Below are positions 12,873 to 24,460 of a stretch of DNA of 64,000 bases, piece after piece. Within the stretch, counting starts at the first letter, position 1; every line of letters begins with the position of its first letter. The notes under the pieces are model-generated. The model saw nothing but the letters and a program-made list of their open reading frames with translations. It had not been told where the DNA came from and ran no database searches. Origin of the DNA: Nipponacmea schrenckii (lineage: Eukaryota > Mollusca > Gastropoda > Lottiidae). The stretch spans positions 16,365,769 to 16,429,768 of the forward strand of contig JAUJPP010000007.1 in the NCBI GenBank assembly GCA_030562195.1, in the 5' to 3' direction. The translations under genes and the position numbers were made by a program.

Positions 12873-13161
12873 CGATAATGTATATTTTACTGTTTGCTTC
12901 AAATACAATCTCCTCCGTTTGATTAATCGTATAATCATATAATTGACAGCTGTCATAGACAGATGCAAACGAAAATGTAGAACACTGCTTACTAACACAT
13001 AGGTGGGCACACAACAAAACATATTCCACGGTATAAGATTCGAATGAAGGTGAGGTCATGCGACTGTCATTAAAAAATAAGTGGAACGTTTGGTTTTTAC
13101 ATGTCGAAACCAATAAAGGTAGATTCAATATCAATCTGATCGTTAGGTATAACCGTCTCAT
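12873..13161 (-). CDS. First exon of a secreted PAN/apple-domain protein (partial)
   Basis: Minus-strand exon starting at the ATG at 13161. Residues 1-23 form a signal peptide (basic MRR, then a Leu/Ile-rich core ending near VST). They are followed by a PAN/apple-like domain with the cysteine pattern C..., LLCAHLC, KQC and DSCQLY. The exon ends at a strong donor (G|GTAAGTAT) in phase 1, the phase usual for extracellular domain exons. PAN domains mediate protein or glycan binding outside the cell. No further exon is recognised downstream on the minus strand before the MITE and duplicated block, so the gene may be truncated by rearrangement, or may continue across the gap. Resembles the plus-strand gene at 18094-20560 in style. 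The family call is by pattern only. Confidence 0.55.
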
Positions 13162-14022
13162 TGTGACTGTCAATTCACTTTAAAATAACATACATCAATA
13201 AAATTATGACTTCACTTTAACGACGACTAAAAAACAAATCAATATCGAAATTATCATCAAGATATATAAGAGATGAACACTGAGAGATATAAAAAATATC
13301 GAGTTTCAAAGGTTTCTTGTCGTGTAAATTCAAATGATATTACCTGCGATAAGCCAGACTAATCTTAATATATAATAAACTTAGTGTGCTAAAGTTTGTG
13401 CTAAGCATCGCCGCCCAATGGAAGGGGGTTATTGATTTGCTATTTTGCAAGGTTTTCACATACGCGATCCTATCAGTCTTGTTTTCATAGAATGACGGAA
13501 TTTCGTCGTTTCAGTTTTTGGTAGGTCAATAACTATATACTGAGGGGGCTAAGAGATCGTCTTTGGGGTTCTATAACACAGCGGTATGAACGTTGGTTCT
13601 ATAACACAGCGGTATGAACGTTGGTTCCTTACGTCATAACGTCACTAGCTTGGATAAGTTGAAAATGTCGGACGTGAGTTCTAATCTCGATCAGATTGTG
13701 AAAGTCCGATGACCTTGAATATGTCCCCTTCACTCATAATTCCAGTCCACCCAGCGGTAAATGGGTTTGGCGAAGGACCAGCTGGTAGAAAAATCCCTGT
13801 CACTGCGGAATTGTGAACCTGAGTTTTTATCCTTGTGGCCTAGTTGGTTCTTTCTTTTTCTATTTCGTCGGAAACTTGAGATTTTCATATCCATTTCAGA
13901 GACGTTGCGTTTCAGAATTATCAGGTGATGGAGGCAAAAAAAAAGCTTAACAACGGGTTCATCCTCTTCAGACAAGGACTCATTATCATCGGTTGTCTGC
14001 GGTCGTTTCCGTTTAATCGGCG
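13162..14022. other. Non-coding stretch with a 30-bp duplication
   Basis: Presumed upstream region of the PAN exon. A perfect two-copy direct repeat of ~30 bp (ggttctataacacagcggta...) lies at ~13567-13626. On the minus strand at ~13930-14000 a short acidic coding-like stretch (ESLSEEDEPVVK) is open but breaks soon after. It may be a remnant of a degraded element. Confidence 0.35.
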
Positions 14023-14240
14023 GCTAGGACTTGGTGGAAAGGCTTGCAGACGCTGTGTTGGAAAACAAGTTGCAGGGTTGCCAAGCGGTCCAAGATATGT
14101 TGGTGTTAAATCTCGATAGAATAGAGGGCCGTTGTAGGGAACCTGATATTGGCTTGTTTGACCTGAGTGCGGACGGAAACGTAAGCTATCATAACACGAT
14201 CCAGTTAAATATGTTGAAATTAAATGTGGCAGAGATCCAG
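14023..14240 (+). CDS. Possible unrecognised exon or degraded coding remnant
   Basis: Open frame directly after an in-frame TAG that could equally be an acceptor (ctag|GACTTG). It encodes a plausible globular stretch (DAVLENKLQGCQAVQDML, then EPDIGLFDLSADG) and ends at a GT donor candidate (ATCCAG|gtatat). The composition looks coding, but no family is recognised. The neighbouring minus-strand acidic fragment suggests this could be part of an old mobile element. Function unknown. Confidence 0.22.
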
Positions 14241-14832
14241 GTATATAGTTTTTTTAGTTGTGGCAAACAATGAAACTATCAAGAAGAAAATTTAAATGTA
14301 AAGTACGGAAGGATACAGTATAAATGTAAAAAATTTAAAGTACATTTGCTTTCTTTGATATGAAAATATTTGCAGGTGTTTTCTTATGCGGCTCGGATGA
14401 ACATTACATTTTAATATGACTTTTTAAATTTTTCTTTATTTGATAAAAAATCCATTAACTAAGAAATAAGTTTGTAAAGCTTTAATGGGTTTTTTTGTTT
14501 ATTCTTTTCGTCGCGGTTGCTAATTCCTTTGTAAAAATGTTTGAATTATACACATGTTTCTTCTAAGAAGGTATAAGAGCCTATTAGCACTGAGGAACTA
14601 AGTTTCGCAAAGTTGATTTGTTTACTGAAATATGGATTTAAGATTATAAACTTCAGCTGTATAATTTAGTCTTCTCAGAAAATTTATAAGCTTTGCATAT
14701 GAACCAAATTCAAAACTCTTTGTAACTTGTGTGATATCTATTTATTTCAACGCCACCAGTCAAAGATCTAAATTGAGGGAAACCAAAGAAGGGCTTGAGT
14801 AAAAGAATAAGAAATGAGTGGTGTATTTTAAT
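14241..14832. other. AT-rich non-coding stretch
   Basis: No gene, repeat or RNA recognised. Confidence 0.4.
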
Positions 14833-15815
14833 TTTACATGTAATAATGTTTTACCTGTAATGATGTTCCTGTGCTTTACCTGTAATGATGTTCTTATCTT
14901 TAACCTGTATTGATGTTCCTGTATTTTACCTGTTATAATGTTCTGGTGTTTACCTGTAATGGTGTTCCTGTACTTTACCTGTTATGATATTCCTGTACTT
15001 TACCTGTAATGATGTTCCTATCTTTTACCTGTATTGATGTTCCTGTATTTTACCTGTTATGATGTTTACCTGTAATGATTTTCCTGTGTTTTACCTGTAA
15101 TGATTTTCCTGTGTTTTACCTGTAATGATGTTCCTGTATTTTACCTGTAATGATGTTCCTGTGTTTTACCTGTAACGATGTTCCTGTGTTTTACCTGTAA
15201 TGATATTCCTGTAATTAACTCAACACAATTATATGGATAACAATTACTTTAATAAATAACTTGCGACGTTTCGACGAAGGTACTTCCGTCTTTATCAAGC
15301 AATGATGTTAATTATTACCCAGTTACTAAATGCCATTGAAAGATATTCCTGTACTTTACCTGTAATGATGTTCCTGTATTTTACCTGTAGTTATGTTCCT
15401 GTATTTTACCTGTAATGATGTTCCTGTGTTTTACATGTAATGATATTCCTGTGTTTTACCTGTAATTATGTTCCCGTACTTTACCTGTAATGATGTTCCT
15501 GTGTTTTACCTGTAATGATGTTCCCGTGTTTTACCTGTAATGATGTTCCTGTGTTTTTCCTGTAATGGTGTTCCCGTTTTATCTGTAATGATGTTTCTGT
15601 ATTTTACCTGTAATGATTTTCCTGTGTTTTACCTGTAATGATTTTCCTGTACTTTACCTGTAATGATGTTCCTGTATTTTACCTGTAGTTATGTTCCTGT
15701 ATTTTACCTGTAATGATGTTCCTGTGTTTTACCTGTAATTATGTTCTTGTATTTTACCTATAATGATGTTCCTGTGTTTTACCTTTTTTAATGTTCCTGT
15801 ATTTTACTGTATTAA
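14833..15815. repeat. 25-bp minisatellite (~35 copies)
   Basis: Head-to-tail repeats of a unit close to ttttacctgtaatgatg + ttcctgtg, with variants (gtattttacc, gtactttacc, attatg). The array is interrupted once, at ~15215-15342, by unrelated sequence flanked on both sides by gatattcctgta. Variants recur in blocks (for example the gttatg and gattttcc types), which points to multi-unit duplications. Confidence 0.9.
15215..15342 (-). mobile_element. Short insertion with a GAAACGTC motif, inside the minisatellite
   Basis: ~128 bp not related to the repeat unit. On the minus strand it reads CTTGATAAAGACGG, a small GAAG/CTTC stem, then GTCGAAACGTCGCAAG. A diverged relative with the same layout and the same TTATTAAAG tail lies at ~51075-51150, also on the minus strand, so this is a dispersed family. 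See the finding on the hammerhead-like core. Confidence 0.45.
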
Positions 15816-16820
15816 TGTGTGTTAACCAGTGTTGTGTATATGTTCCTGTTCCCTAATAGATTTGTCTCCAGATCCCTTAGTTATCATTTTGTAACACTTA
15901 AGATTAAACACTACTGTTTGGTGGAATAAGATGGTAACAGATATTGAATCTCTGTGTGATATGTGATTGAATTATAAACATATCACAAGGCGTGGTCTCA
16001 ATCTCAATCAATCTCGATCTCAATCATATATTATTATTATATATTGCGTATATATGGTACATGAACGGAAGTTCAAATATGCTACTGTGATACAGTATCT
16101 TAACATTGTATATTAAATTCATCGATCTCTTGGATATGCAGATTCTACTTCGAATGACTGGAACCTTGGGCCAGGCTCAAAATCGTGTTGACTCCATGAG
16201 TCCCTATATTTTACTTAAACTTTACTCAGAGTTGAACCTGTCTTTATTTGACAATTTAAGATTTTGGTGTATAGCCATTTTTAACGTTTACATAATCTCG
16301 TTTTAAAATCTGAATTTAATTCTTGTCTGTAGTCCACATTTCCAAACTGATTCGCGACCTGCCTGTCTTAATTGATAGAGGTAGGTAGGAGATAATACTC
16401 CAAGGTTCTCAAATTTTGACCAGTATCTTAGGGCTAACTCCTCTCTGAGGATTGTACCAATTGTGAGTAGCGTCTCCGGCTCCGTTGACTATGCGGAGTG
16501 CTTTGTGTTATCTAGTAGTCCAGATGTAAGAGCGTATATCTAGTGTTCATGAATGCCTGTGAATAGAAGTCCAATATGGAAAAAAAATTTTCTTAGTGTC
16601 TGCAGCCTTTATATGTTACATTAACTTTCATCTCAATAAACTGTTTGACTAAAATATTTGACTGACGATGTATTTGGTTCCACCAGTGTTGTTTACCAGA
16701 CATCTATAATATATACAGTAAGTAAACAGAATTAATGAGAGTTATCAAGGCGTAAATCTATAAACACAAAATATTTCATTTGTTACACCTTCAAATCGAT
16801 TTTTATGATAAGCAAATAAC
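15816..16820. other. Non-coding stretch
   Basis: No gene recognised. It contains a short atctcaatc repeat cluster (~15990-16030) and AT-rich sequence only. Confidence 0.4.
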
Positions 16821-17668
16821 TAGGGCTGCAACGATTCCTGAAGTGGCGATTCGATACACTAAACGATACCCGTGCAACGATACGATTTATTGCGATAATA
16901 AATCGCGATTCTTTGTTGAAAGGGAAAATAAAAATAAAACTGATATTTATGAATATTTTAACACACTTTTCAATATTTGGCAGAAGCACAGATTACACAT
17001 TTGTATCTCATTATTTATAAATAACAATTTATTTCAACTTGGAAACACTTTTTACAAATCGTTTTGTCTCTCTGTACGTGCCTCACTCCGTTTTCATCGT
17101 ATTGAACGGGGAAACCAAATGACTTCCAAACTTCGGATTTATATTTTGCCTCAGCGTTTTCAATTTCGTTAAATTCACTGGCTTTTACAACCACATCGTT
17201 TTTTGACATTATTTGAATATTGCTTTTAAAATCTTATTAAATAAAGGCCTATTAGCGAAATTAATTTCGACATACTGCTGTTTCCGGGAAAAATTATTTA
17301 TAACTATGCGAAGAGACATTACGTTTGAAAAAGAAATTACCGGTACACAATGTGTGTCAAATTGAAAACTACTTAATAGCATAATAGCAACATATGTTTT
17401 GGGGGTTTTCTTTTCATTCGTCAATAAATAAAAATAACTCAAACATACTTTTAACAAATAATACGTGAAAAGCAAATTTTTAATCTCCTATTACGACAGA
17501 ATTTCTTTTTAAATACGCTAGGATTTTGTGTTCTTAGTACAATAAAGGGAGGTAATCAAATATCAGAATCGGGCTGATGCATCGCGATTTTCTTTTTCTA
17601 ACGAAATGCATCGATAAGCAGGAACGAATCGCGATTCATCGATTTTCCGGTGAATCGTTGCAGCCCTA
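16821..17668 (-). mobile_element. hAT transposon deletion derivative, 848 bp
   Basis: Ends are perfect inverted repeats: TAGGGCTGCAACGATTC at 16821-16837 and its complement at 17652-17668. An exact 8-bp target duplication (caaataac) flanks them at 16813-16820 and 17669-17676, the length typical of hAT elements. Subterminal sequence is rich in cgatac / atcgcgat motifs. The interior keeps only the start of a transposase (next entry), so it is non-autonomous. Confidence 0.93.
17015..17209 (-). pseudogene. Truncated BED zinc-finger start of a hAT transposase
   Basis: A 64-codon frame starting MSKNDVVVKASEF, with KSEVWKSFGFPV followed by KTICKKC. This is the first half of a BED zinc finger (aromatic WKSFGF block, then CxxC), the DNA-binding module at the N-terminus of ZBED-type hAT transposases. 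The His pair and the catalytic domain are missing. It lies wholly inside the element with hAT TIRs and TSD, which confirms its origin. Confidence 0.7.
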
Positions 17669-17676
17669 CAAATAAC

Positions 17677-18093
17677 AATAACAATAAGCTGATAAATTTA
17701 GATATTTCGTCTTTTCTAGATCTTTGCATGAGTCGTGTACAAGGTATTGGGGTAATAAGATCTGCTAACAAGCGACTGACCTAAGTTACCAGAAGAGACT
17801 ATTTATTAGCATACAACAATACAATTATGTACGCATACGTTTAAAACTTGGAGACAATTTGTTAAACACATTTAATATTGGTGAAATATTTCGTCAACAA
17901 CACATTAAAATGCTTCGTTAAATAAAAACAAAATGTACTTATGATATCATTCAGTGATCTACTGATAAAAAATATTGATTGACAATAATTAATTCAAAAG
18001 CTGTCTAGTAGGAGGCTCGCATGTAATATAAATTTCTCGATCAAATCCTTCGACAGTGTATTAAAAACTTTAAGTATTGATAACGTTGGAACC
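17677..18093. other. Upstream region of the CCP/PAN gene
   Basis: AT-rich sequence between the hAT element and the first coding exon at 18094. It presumably contains the promoter and 5' UTR. No TATA box or initiator can be assigned with confidence. Confidence 0.35.
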
Positions 18094-20560
18094 ATGAATA
18101 ACCTATTATGCTCAGTACTGTTGTGTTCTGTAACAACACTGATTCTTATAGATGCTGGTAAATATTCATACTTTTTTTTCTTAAAGTACTGTATGTGTCT
18201 CATTGAATCATTTGAGAAGAAAATGAAATGAATGGAGTTTTACGTCCTAATCTTCTGCACCTTATGGGCTAATGAAGACGGGCAACGCCATGCAGTGTGC
18301 AATGAGGGAAATTTTGCCAGGACAGCGGCATTAGCCTACTCTTTTTGCGATTTCCAACTGTCGAGGGATCTTTAACGTGCACAGCCTGTAGCACACGGGG
18401 CCTCGGTTTATTGTCCCATCCGAACGACTAGACGCTTTTTCCATGTCCGTCCCTCCGATCTGCATCACTGACAAGGGGAAACCGGGCTGAAAAATCCGAA
18501 AGTTCATCTCGACCTTTGCCGGGATTGAACCCTGGACCCTCAGGTTAGCGAGCAAGCGTCTAACCCACTGAGCCACCGCGGCTCCCGAATCATTTGAGAA
18601 GAAGAACATTCAAATTCACGTAGTCAAAATCGTAGACGATAGCGCCTAAGCTCACCTTTCTCTCTACTTGGCCTCTAAAACGAGGACAATCGGTTATGAG
18701 TCTGCACTGTGTTTTGGATTTATCGTGCGTTGAGATCTTCCATGTTCGCGTTTTTATGCATACTAACAACAGATCCACGCTAAAGTCCATTAAGGTCAAC
18801 ATTAAGTTTATTTATTGCAAACTTTAGACCGTTCGGTAAGGAGTTCAAAAAATGAAATCATATCCGCCATATTCCAGAAACATCATTAGTGATCTTCTAT
18901 TTGATTAGTTGTCAAAGCAATTCACGCGTTCAAATTTACATAAACCTACAAAAAAGCGAAATATTAGTTAATTATAGTGAAATTATACTACAAGGTGCTA
19001 TATGTGATGTAATACTTAAAACAAAAAATTTACACGTTTAATTCTGATTCACTGAGAACACACCGAGTACAAAAGGGCTTAAAGCTATGTCAGTACCTCC
19101 GACCTGTATCACCAACAAAAGACACTGGGAAATAAAAAGCGCAGTGCTGGTGTTTTCTTATCATCGTAACTGCATTTGCAGAGTGGTAATACAGCTCCTG
19201 CCGATCAAAAATAACAAAAAGTTGTGAAATTAACCCGGTGACTATATAACCTTTTACATTACATATAAATGGTCCTTTAGTGCATAGTGAAGTAAGAAGT
19301 TCGAATTTTGACCAAAATTCGACACCAAAATTAGCTACAAATTTTCCGAAATTCAAATTTATGAAACTGCAGTTACTCAGAATTTCTGTCAAGATTACGC
19401 ACATTTGACGACATTTAAACAAATATTAATCAATTTGAGGGCGATTTAAAACAATTAACGAACTTTCTACTTTATAGCTTTTTGACACCTTCTCTGACTA
19501 TGGAAGCCGATAGCGCCCATCCTCTTTTTTCAATGTCTCAAAGTCGCCAACTCGACAAGTCGCCGGAATTCAAAGTTGCCAACTCGACAAGTCGCCAAGT
19601 CGCCAAGTCGCCAGGTCGCCAACTAAATCGACTTGTCGCGCTGTTTTGTCGTGTTGTCGAGTTGTCGACTTTGAAATTGGAGGGCGCCAAGTCGCGGTTA
19701 ACAAATGGCCGCTATCGGCTTCCATATCTGACAACTGTAAAAGGAATTTCCTAAAAAAAAGCGAAAGCAATGTCAACTCATAAACTGTTGTTTTTAAAAA
19801 TAATAATATCCAAATGAAATTTGCAGATTGTACTAATTTTCCTGGAGTTAAAAATGCCATTTTCAATGAAGACTGTGGAAATGTAATGATAAAGTGTAAT
19901 AAGGGATGCAGGATGGAACAAGGTATGGAATGTATACATGGAAAATGGAGATATCGAAAACCACAGTGTATACCTCCAGGTATGATAGTTCAAATTAATA
20001 CTGAAATTCGGAGCTATAAATATACTAAAAAAATATTACCTATGTGGTTTCTACCAAAGGGTAATGAGCTTAAAGCCAATAGGTTGAAGAAGGTTATGTA
20101 GTCAGGTAGCCCTGTTATCACTGTGAATGTGATTCATCAGCTCTGCCTTCCAATTATTTACATTTCTTGTTGTTGTTATAAACAGGTAATTTATGTTTCA
20201 GAGTGTCAATACAAATATACAAATGGAACACAACTACGAGATATACCATTGGACGTTATTTCAGCCCAAAACCAGAGTGAATGTGATGCAGCTTGCACTG
20301 CCAATACCGAATGCACAGTTGGGTTATTCGAAAATATATGTTTATTATATGGACCACAACTCATCCTATTAACTACGGGTTTTACTTTGAACCAATGTTT
20401 AGAAGCATGCAATCAGAGGAAGGATTGTTTGATGTTGGAGTACAATGAACCTGCTACTCGTTGTGAGTTATATAACGTTTCGCTGGCCAACTTTCCTCCT
20501 TCAAAGGCAGTAAGATTAGCGGATCCGCGAAATGTTATAGCAGAAAAAATATGTTCTTAA
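18094..20560 (+). CDS. Secreted protein with CCP-like and PAN/apple-like modules (191 aa, 3 exons)
   Basis: Exons: 18094-18157, 19827-19979, 20202-20560; stop TAA 20558-20560. Phases agree (1, 1). Exon 1 (too short to stand alone) encodes a signal peptide: MNNLLCSVLLCSVTTLILI. Exon 2 encodes a ~51-residue Cys-rich module starting DCTNFPGV and ending in CIPPG, with paired cysteines and a conserved-type KWRYRKPQC, resembling a short CCP/sushi or similar extracellular domain. Exon 3 encodes a PAN/apple-like domain with cysteines at ECQYKY, SECDAAC, ECTVG, ICLLYG, then NQCLEAC, KDCLML and RCELYN, closing in KICS. AATAAA overlaps the stop (20560-20565). Likely an extracellular binding protein (mucus, haemolymph or extrapallial fluid); the ligand is unknown. 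A SINE and a MITE sit in intron 1. Confidence 0.65.
18222..18586 (-). mobile_element. Full-length tRNA-derived SINE with 17-bp TSD
   Basis: An exact 17-bp direct repeat (gaatcatttgagaagaa) flanks it at 18205-18221 and 18587-18603. Read on the minus strand it starts GGAGCCGCGGTGGCTCAGTG, a tRNA-like head with box A (TGGCTCAGTGGGTTAGA) and box B (GGGTTCAATCC). A central part with GTGCACGTTAAAGATCCC follows, then CATTAGCCCATAAGGTGC and the tail GTAAAACTCCATTCATTTC. The 3' module recurs many times in the window. Lies in intron 1 of the CCP/PAN gene, antisense to it. Confidence 0.92.
19499..19727. mobile_element. 229-bp MITE with 17-bp TIRs
   Basis: Ends are inverted copies of TATGGAAGCCGATAGCG (19499 onward, and its complement ending at 19727), with TA at each edge. 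The interior has GTCGCCAA/CTCGACAAG repeats and their inverted partners (ttgtcg, gttgtcgagttg), so the whole element can fold back. The TA target is consistent with a Tc1/mariner- or similar-mobilised MITE, but no coding sequence remains to tell. Confidence 0.8.
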
Positions 20561-20565
20561 ATAAA

Positions 20566-21351
20566 ACACATTATGATGTCACTGTATTTTACTAAGGGTT
20601 GGGCAAAATATGAGATTCCCGTCGGCTCGGTATTCTAGACACAAGATTGATAACCTGAAGGTCTTGACTAGTACGGACATAAAATCCAATTTGGTTTTCC
20701 TGTCAATAAACTGAGATCTTGTCCGAAATTGAAAAAATAAGTAATATAAAAATTGTAAATTACATGGCGGCCATCCTTATAAACAGGCATTTCATATTTG
20801 GATCCTTTTATTTAGCCGATGCTCGATATATCTGGCCTAGCCTGTAGTACCCGGTTGCTGTTATGTATAGGTTAATGGTCGAAACCTTGTCAATAAGTCT
20901 AATAATGACGTAGTACGAGGAGACATTATTATACGCATTGATAAGGTTAAGACAATTAACTAACTTAAATTACAGATTAACTAACAAAAAACAACTCACT
21001 GTAAATTCATGTTAGTTTTGTTTATGAACAAACATGTTCTGAAACATCAGAATTGCAGATGAAAGACGTTAGTGATATTATTCAAAACACGACGCCAAAC
21101 AAGAAAATGTCTATAGCGACACAACGTGAATTAAGAGAAGTTGAAGAATCGGCAGCAGTGGCCAATGAGACAATTTTCATTTGAAATCGACATTATCAAG
21201 ATTAAAGTTTTAACTTTTAATTTGGCAATACCTCATATACACGAGATAGTTTGAAGCCAGGATGTATGAGTAAGGTGCAGGATCTGGGTTTTGAGAAAAA
21301 AAAATTAAGTTTCATTTGCTATTTAGAAAAAAATCACCGAAACTCAGATGA
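20566..21351. other. Non-coding stretch downstream of the CCP/PAN gene
   Basis: Contains ttatgatgtcactgtatttt and other AT-rich sequence. No gene or repeat is recognised. Confidence 0.4.
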
Positions 21352-21865
21352 AAATTGGCTATTTTAGCAAAATACCTGAATAGCTACATCAGAATAGCTG
21401 GGTAGCTATTTTAGCAGAATAGCTGAATAGCCTAGTTAGAATAGCTGTTGGGCTTTTTTAGACATGGAAGTTTTCTGAATTTATTTTGGTGGCTAATAGC
21501 CACTATTTTAGCACAATAGCAGAATATCTACCTTAGAATAGCCATTTGGCTATTTTAGCAGAATAGCTGAATAGCCTAGTTAGAATAGCTAATGGGCTAT
21601 TTTAGACATGGGAGTTTTCTAAATTTATTTTGGTGGCTAATAGCCGCTATTTAGCAGAATAGCAGAATAGCTGCTTTGGAATAGCCAGTTGGCTATTTTA
21701 GCAGAATAGCCTAGTTAGAATAGCTGATGGGCTATTTTAGACACGGAAGTTATCTGAATTTATTTTGGTGGCTAATAGCCGCTATTTTAGCACAATGGCA
21801 GATTAGCTAACCTAGAATAGCCAGTTGGCTATTTTTAGCAAATAGCGAATAGCCTATAGAATATG
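21352..21865 (+). repeat. Left arm: ~140-bp tandem repeat of TAGC/GCTA-rich units
   Basis: Three to four units. Each has several gctattttagcagaatagc blocks, then gacatggaagttttctg and ttattttggtggctaatagc. Starts of the gacatgg block fall at 21461, 21604 and 21740. Units are internally palindromic (GCTATT/AATAGC). The array appears again in opposite orientation at 24832-25258. Confidence 0.85.
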
Positions 21866-21871
21866 TTTCAT

Positions 21872-24460
21872 GAGTGGGCTATTATTATGACAAATGAGGA
21901 GTAATTCTATAGATATATTTCATGTGGGGGATATTATTTATAAAATAAAGGGTAATCTATAGATATGTTTCATAGTGGGGGATATTATTTATAAAATAAA
22001 GGGTAATCTATAGATATGTTTCATAGTGGGGGATATTATTTATAAAATAAAGGGTAATCTATAGATATATTTCATAGTGGGGGATATTATTTATAAAATA
22101 AAGGATATTCTATAGATATATTTCATAGTGGGGATATTATTTATAAAATAAAGGGTATTCTATAGATATATTTCATAGTGGGGGATATTATTTATAATGT
22201 AAAGGGTAATTCTATAGATATGATTCATAGTGGAGGATATTATTTATAAAATAAAGGGTATCTATAGATATATTTCATAGTGGGGGATATTATTTATAAA
22301 ATAAAGGGTAATCTATAGATATATTTCATAGTGGGGGATATTATTTATAAAATAAAGGGTAATCTATAGATATGTTTCATTGTGGGGGATATTATTTATA
22401 AAATAAAGGGTAATCTATAGATATATTTCATAGTGGGGGATATTATTTATAAAATAAAGGGTAATCTATAGATATATTTCATAGTGGGGGATATTATTTA
22501 TAAAATAAAGGGTAATCTATAGATATGTTTCATAGTGGGGGATATTATTTATAAAATAAAGGGTAATCTATAGATATATTTCATAGTGGGGGATATTATT
22601 TATAAAATAAAGGGTAATCTATAGATATATTTCATAGTGGGGGATATTATTTATAAAATAAAGGGTAATCTATAGATATGTTTCATAGTGGGGGATATTA
22701 TTTATAAAATAAAGGATATTCTATAGATATATTTCATAGTGGGGGATATTATTTATAAAATAAAGGGTATTCTATAGATATATTTCATAGTGGGGGATAT
22801 TATTCATAAAATAAAGGGTATTCTATAGATATATTTCATAGTGGGGGATATTATTTATAAAATAAAGGATAATCTATAGATATATTACATAGTGGGGGAT
22901 ATTATTTATAAAATAAAGGATAATCTATAGATATATTACATAGTGGGGGATATTATTTATAAAATAAAGGGTATTCTATAGATATATTTCATAGTGGGGG
23001 ATATTATTTATAATGTAAAGGGTATTCTATAGATATATTTCATAGTGGGGGATATTATTTATAAAATAAAGGGAATTCTATAGATATATTTCATAGTGGG
23101 GGATATTATTCATAAAATAAAGGGTATTCTATAGATATATTTCATAGTGGGGGATATTATTTATAAAATAAAGGATAATCTATAGATATATTACATAGTG
23201 GGGGATATTATTTATAAAATAAAGGATAATCTATAGATATATTACATAGTGGGGGATATTATTTATAAAATAAAGGGTAATCTATAGATATATTTCATAG
23301 TTTTAGTTTAGTTTAAACATATTTTATTGATAAGCATCAAATGGATTGGGTACAAGTTATTACAACTTAGTGACACCTTCTCCTAGTTGACATAAATATG
23401 TAGAATTTGTACATAATTTCAAACAAAAATACAAAGGAAAACAATGTACAAAGAGAAGAGAAGAGAGATGAGAAAGGAAAGAACAGATTTAAAATTTGAA
23501 AAGGAATGTAACTAATGACCACACCAAACATACAAATGAATTACATAACAAACCTTTTTGTTGCCTTAAGGAAAACTTGGACTGCATTTCATAGTGGGGA
23601 ATATTATATATAAATAAAGGGTATTCTATAGATATATTTCATAGTGGGGGATATTATTTATAAAATAAAGGGTATTCTATAGATATATTTCATAGTGGGG
23701 GATATTATTTATAAAATAAAGGGTAATTCTATAGATATATTTCATAGTGGGGGATATTATTTATAAAAATAAAGGGTATTCTATAGATATATTTCATAGT
23801 GGGATATATTATTAAAATAAAGGAGTATTCTATAGATATATTATCATAGTGGGGGATATTATTATAAAATAAAGGGTATTCTATAGATATATTTCATAGT
23901 GGGGGATATTATTTATAAAATAAAGGAATAATTCTATAGATATGTTTCATAGTGGGGATATATTATATAAAATAAAGGATAATCTATAGATATGTTTCAT
24001 AGTGGGGGATATTATTTATAAAATAAAGGGTATTCTATAGATATATTTCATAGTGGGGGATATTATTTATAAAATAAAGGATAATTCTATAGATATGTTT
24101 CATAGTGGGGGATTATTATGCATAAAATAAAGGGTATCTATAGATATGTTTCATGTGGGGTATTATTTAAAATAGAGTAGTAATCTATAAATATTTCTAG
24201 TGGGATATTAAATATACAAAATAAAGGAAAAAATCTATCTGAATATGTAATCATAGTGGGGATATTATTTATAAAATAAAGGGTAGTTCTTTTAGATATG
24301 TTTATAGTTTTGGGGATATTATTTATAAAATAAAGGATAATCTATAGATATGTTTCATAGTGGGGGATATTATTTATAAAATAAAGGGTATTCTATAGAT
24401 ATATTTCATAGTGGGATATATTATATAAAATAAAGGGTATTCTATAGATATGTTTCATTT
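21872..24460 (+). repeat. 51-bp satellite array (~45 copies)
   Basis: Unit: gggtaatctatagatatatt + tcatagtgggggatattatt + tataaaataaa, 51 bp. Copies from ~21900 to 23300 are nearly identical. After a 290-bp interruption, copies from 23590 to 24460 are more degenerate, with single-base indels. Variant units (aaggataat, attacatag, ataatgtaaag) recur in blocks, for example around 22860-22960 and 23165-23260, showing multi-unit amplification. The unit contains the palindrome ATCTATAGAT. Confidence 0.97.
23300..23588 (-). mobile_element. 5'-truncated retroelement 3' end inserted in the satellite
   Basis: ~289 bp of unrelated sequence with the satellite segment atttcatag on both sides (a 9-bp target duplication). 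Read on minus it ends in an AATAAA, then a tail of repeated TTTAAACTAAAC-type units, as in the 3' end of many LINEs. Contains a purine/pyrimidine-rich tract (agagaagagaagagagatg). No coding part remains. Confidence 0.65.

Noticed and set aside
18510..18586. tRNA gene on the minus strand
   Set aside because: A and B boxes are present, but it is the head of a SINE with a 17-bp TSD and a long 3' body. The tRNA fold is not intact.
14833..24460. CRISPR-like arrays (25-bp and 51-bp repeats)
   Set aside because: Units are contiguous with no variable spacers, and the context is a eukaryotic genome.
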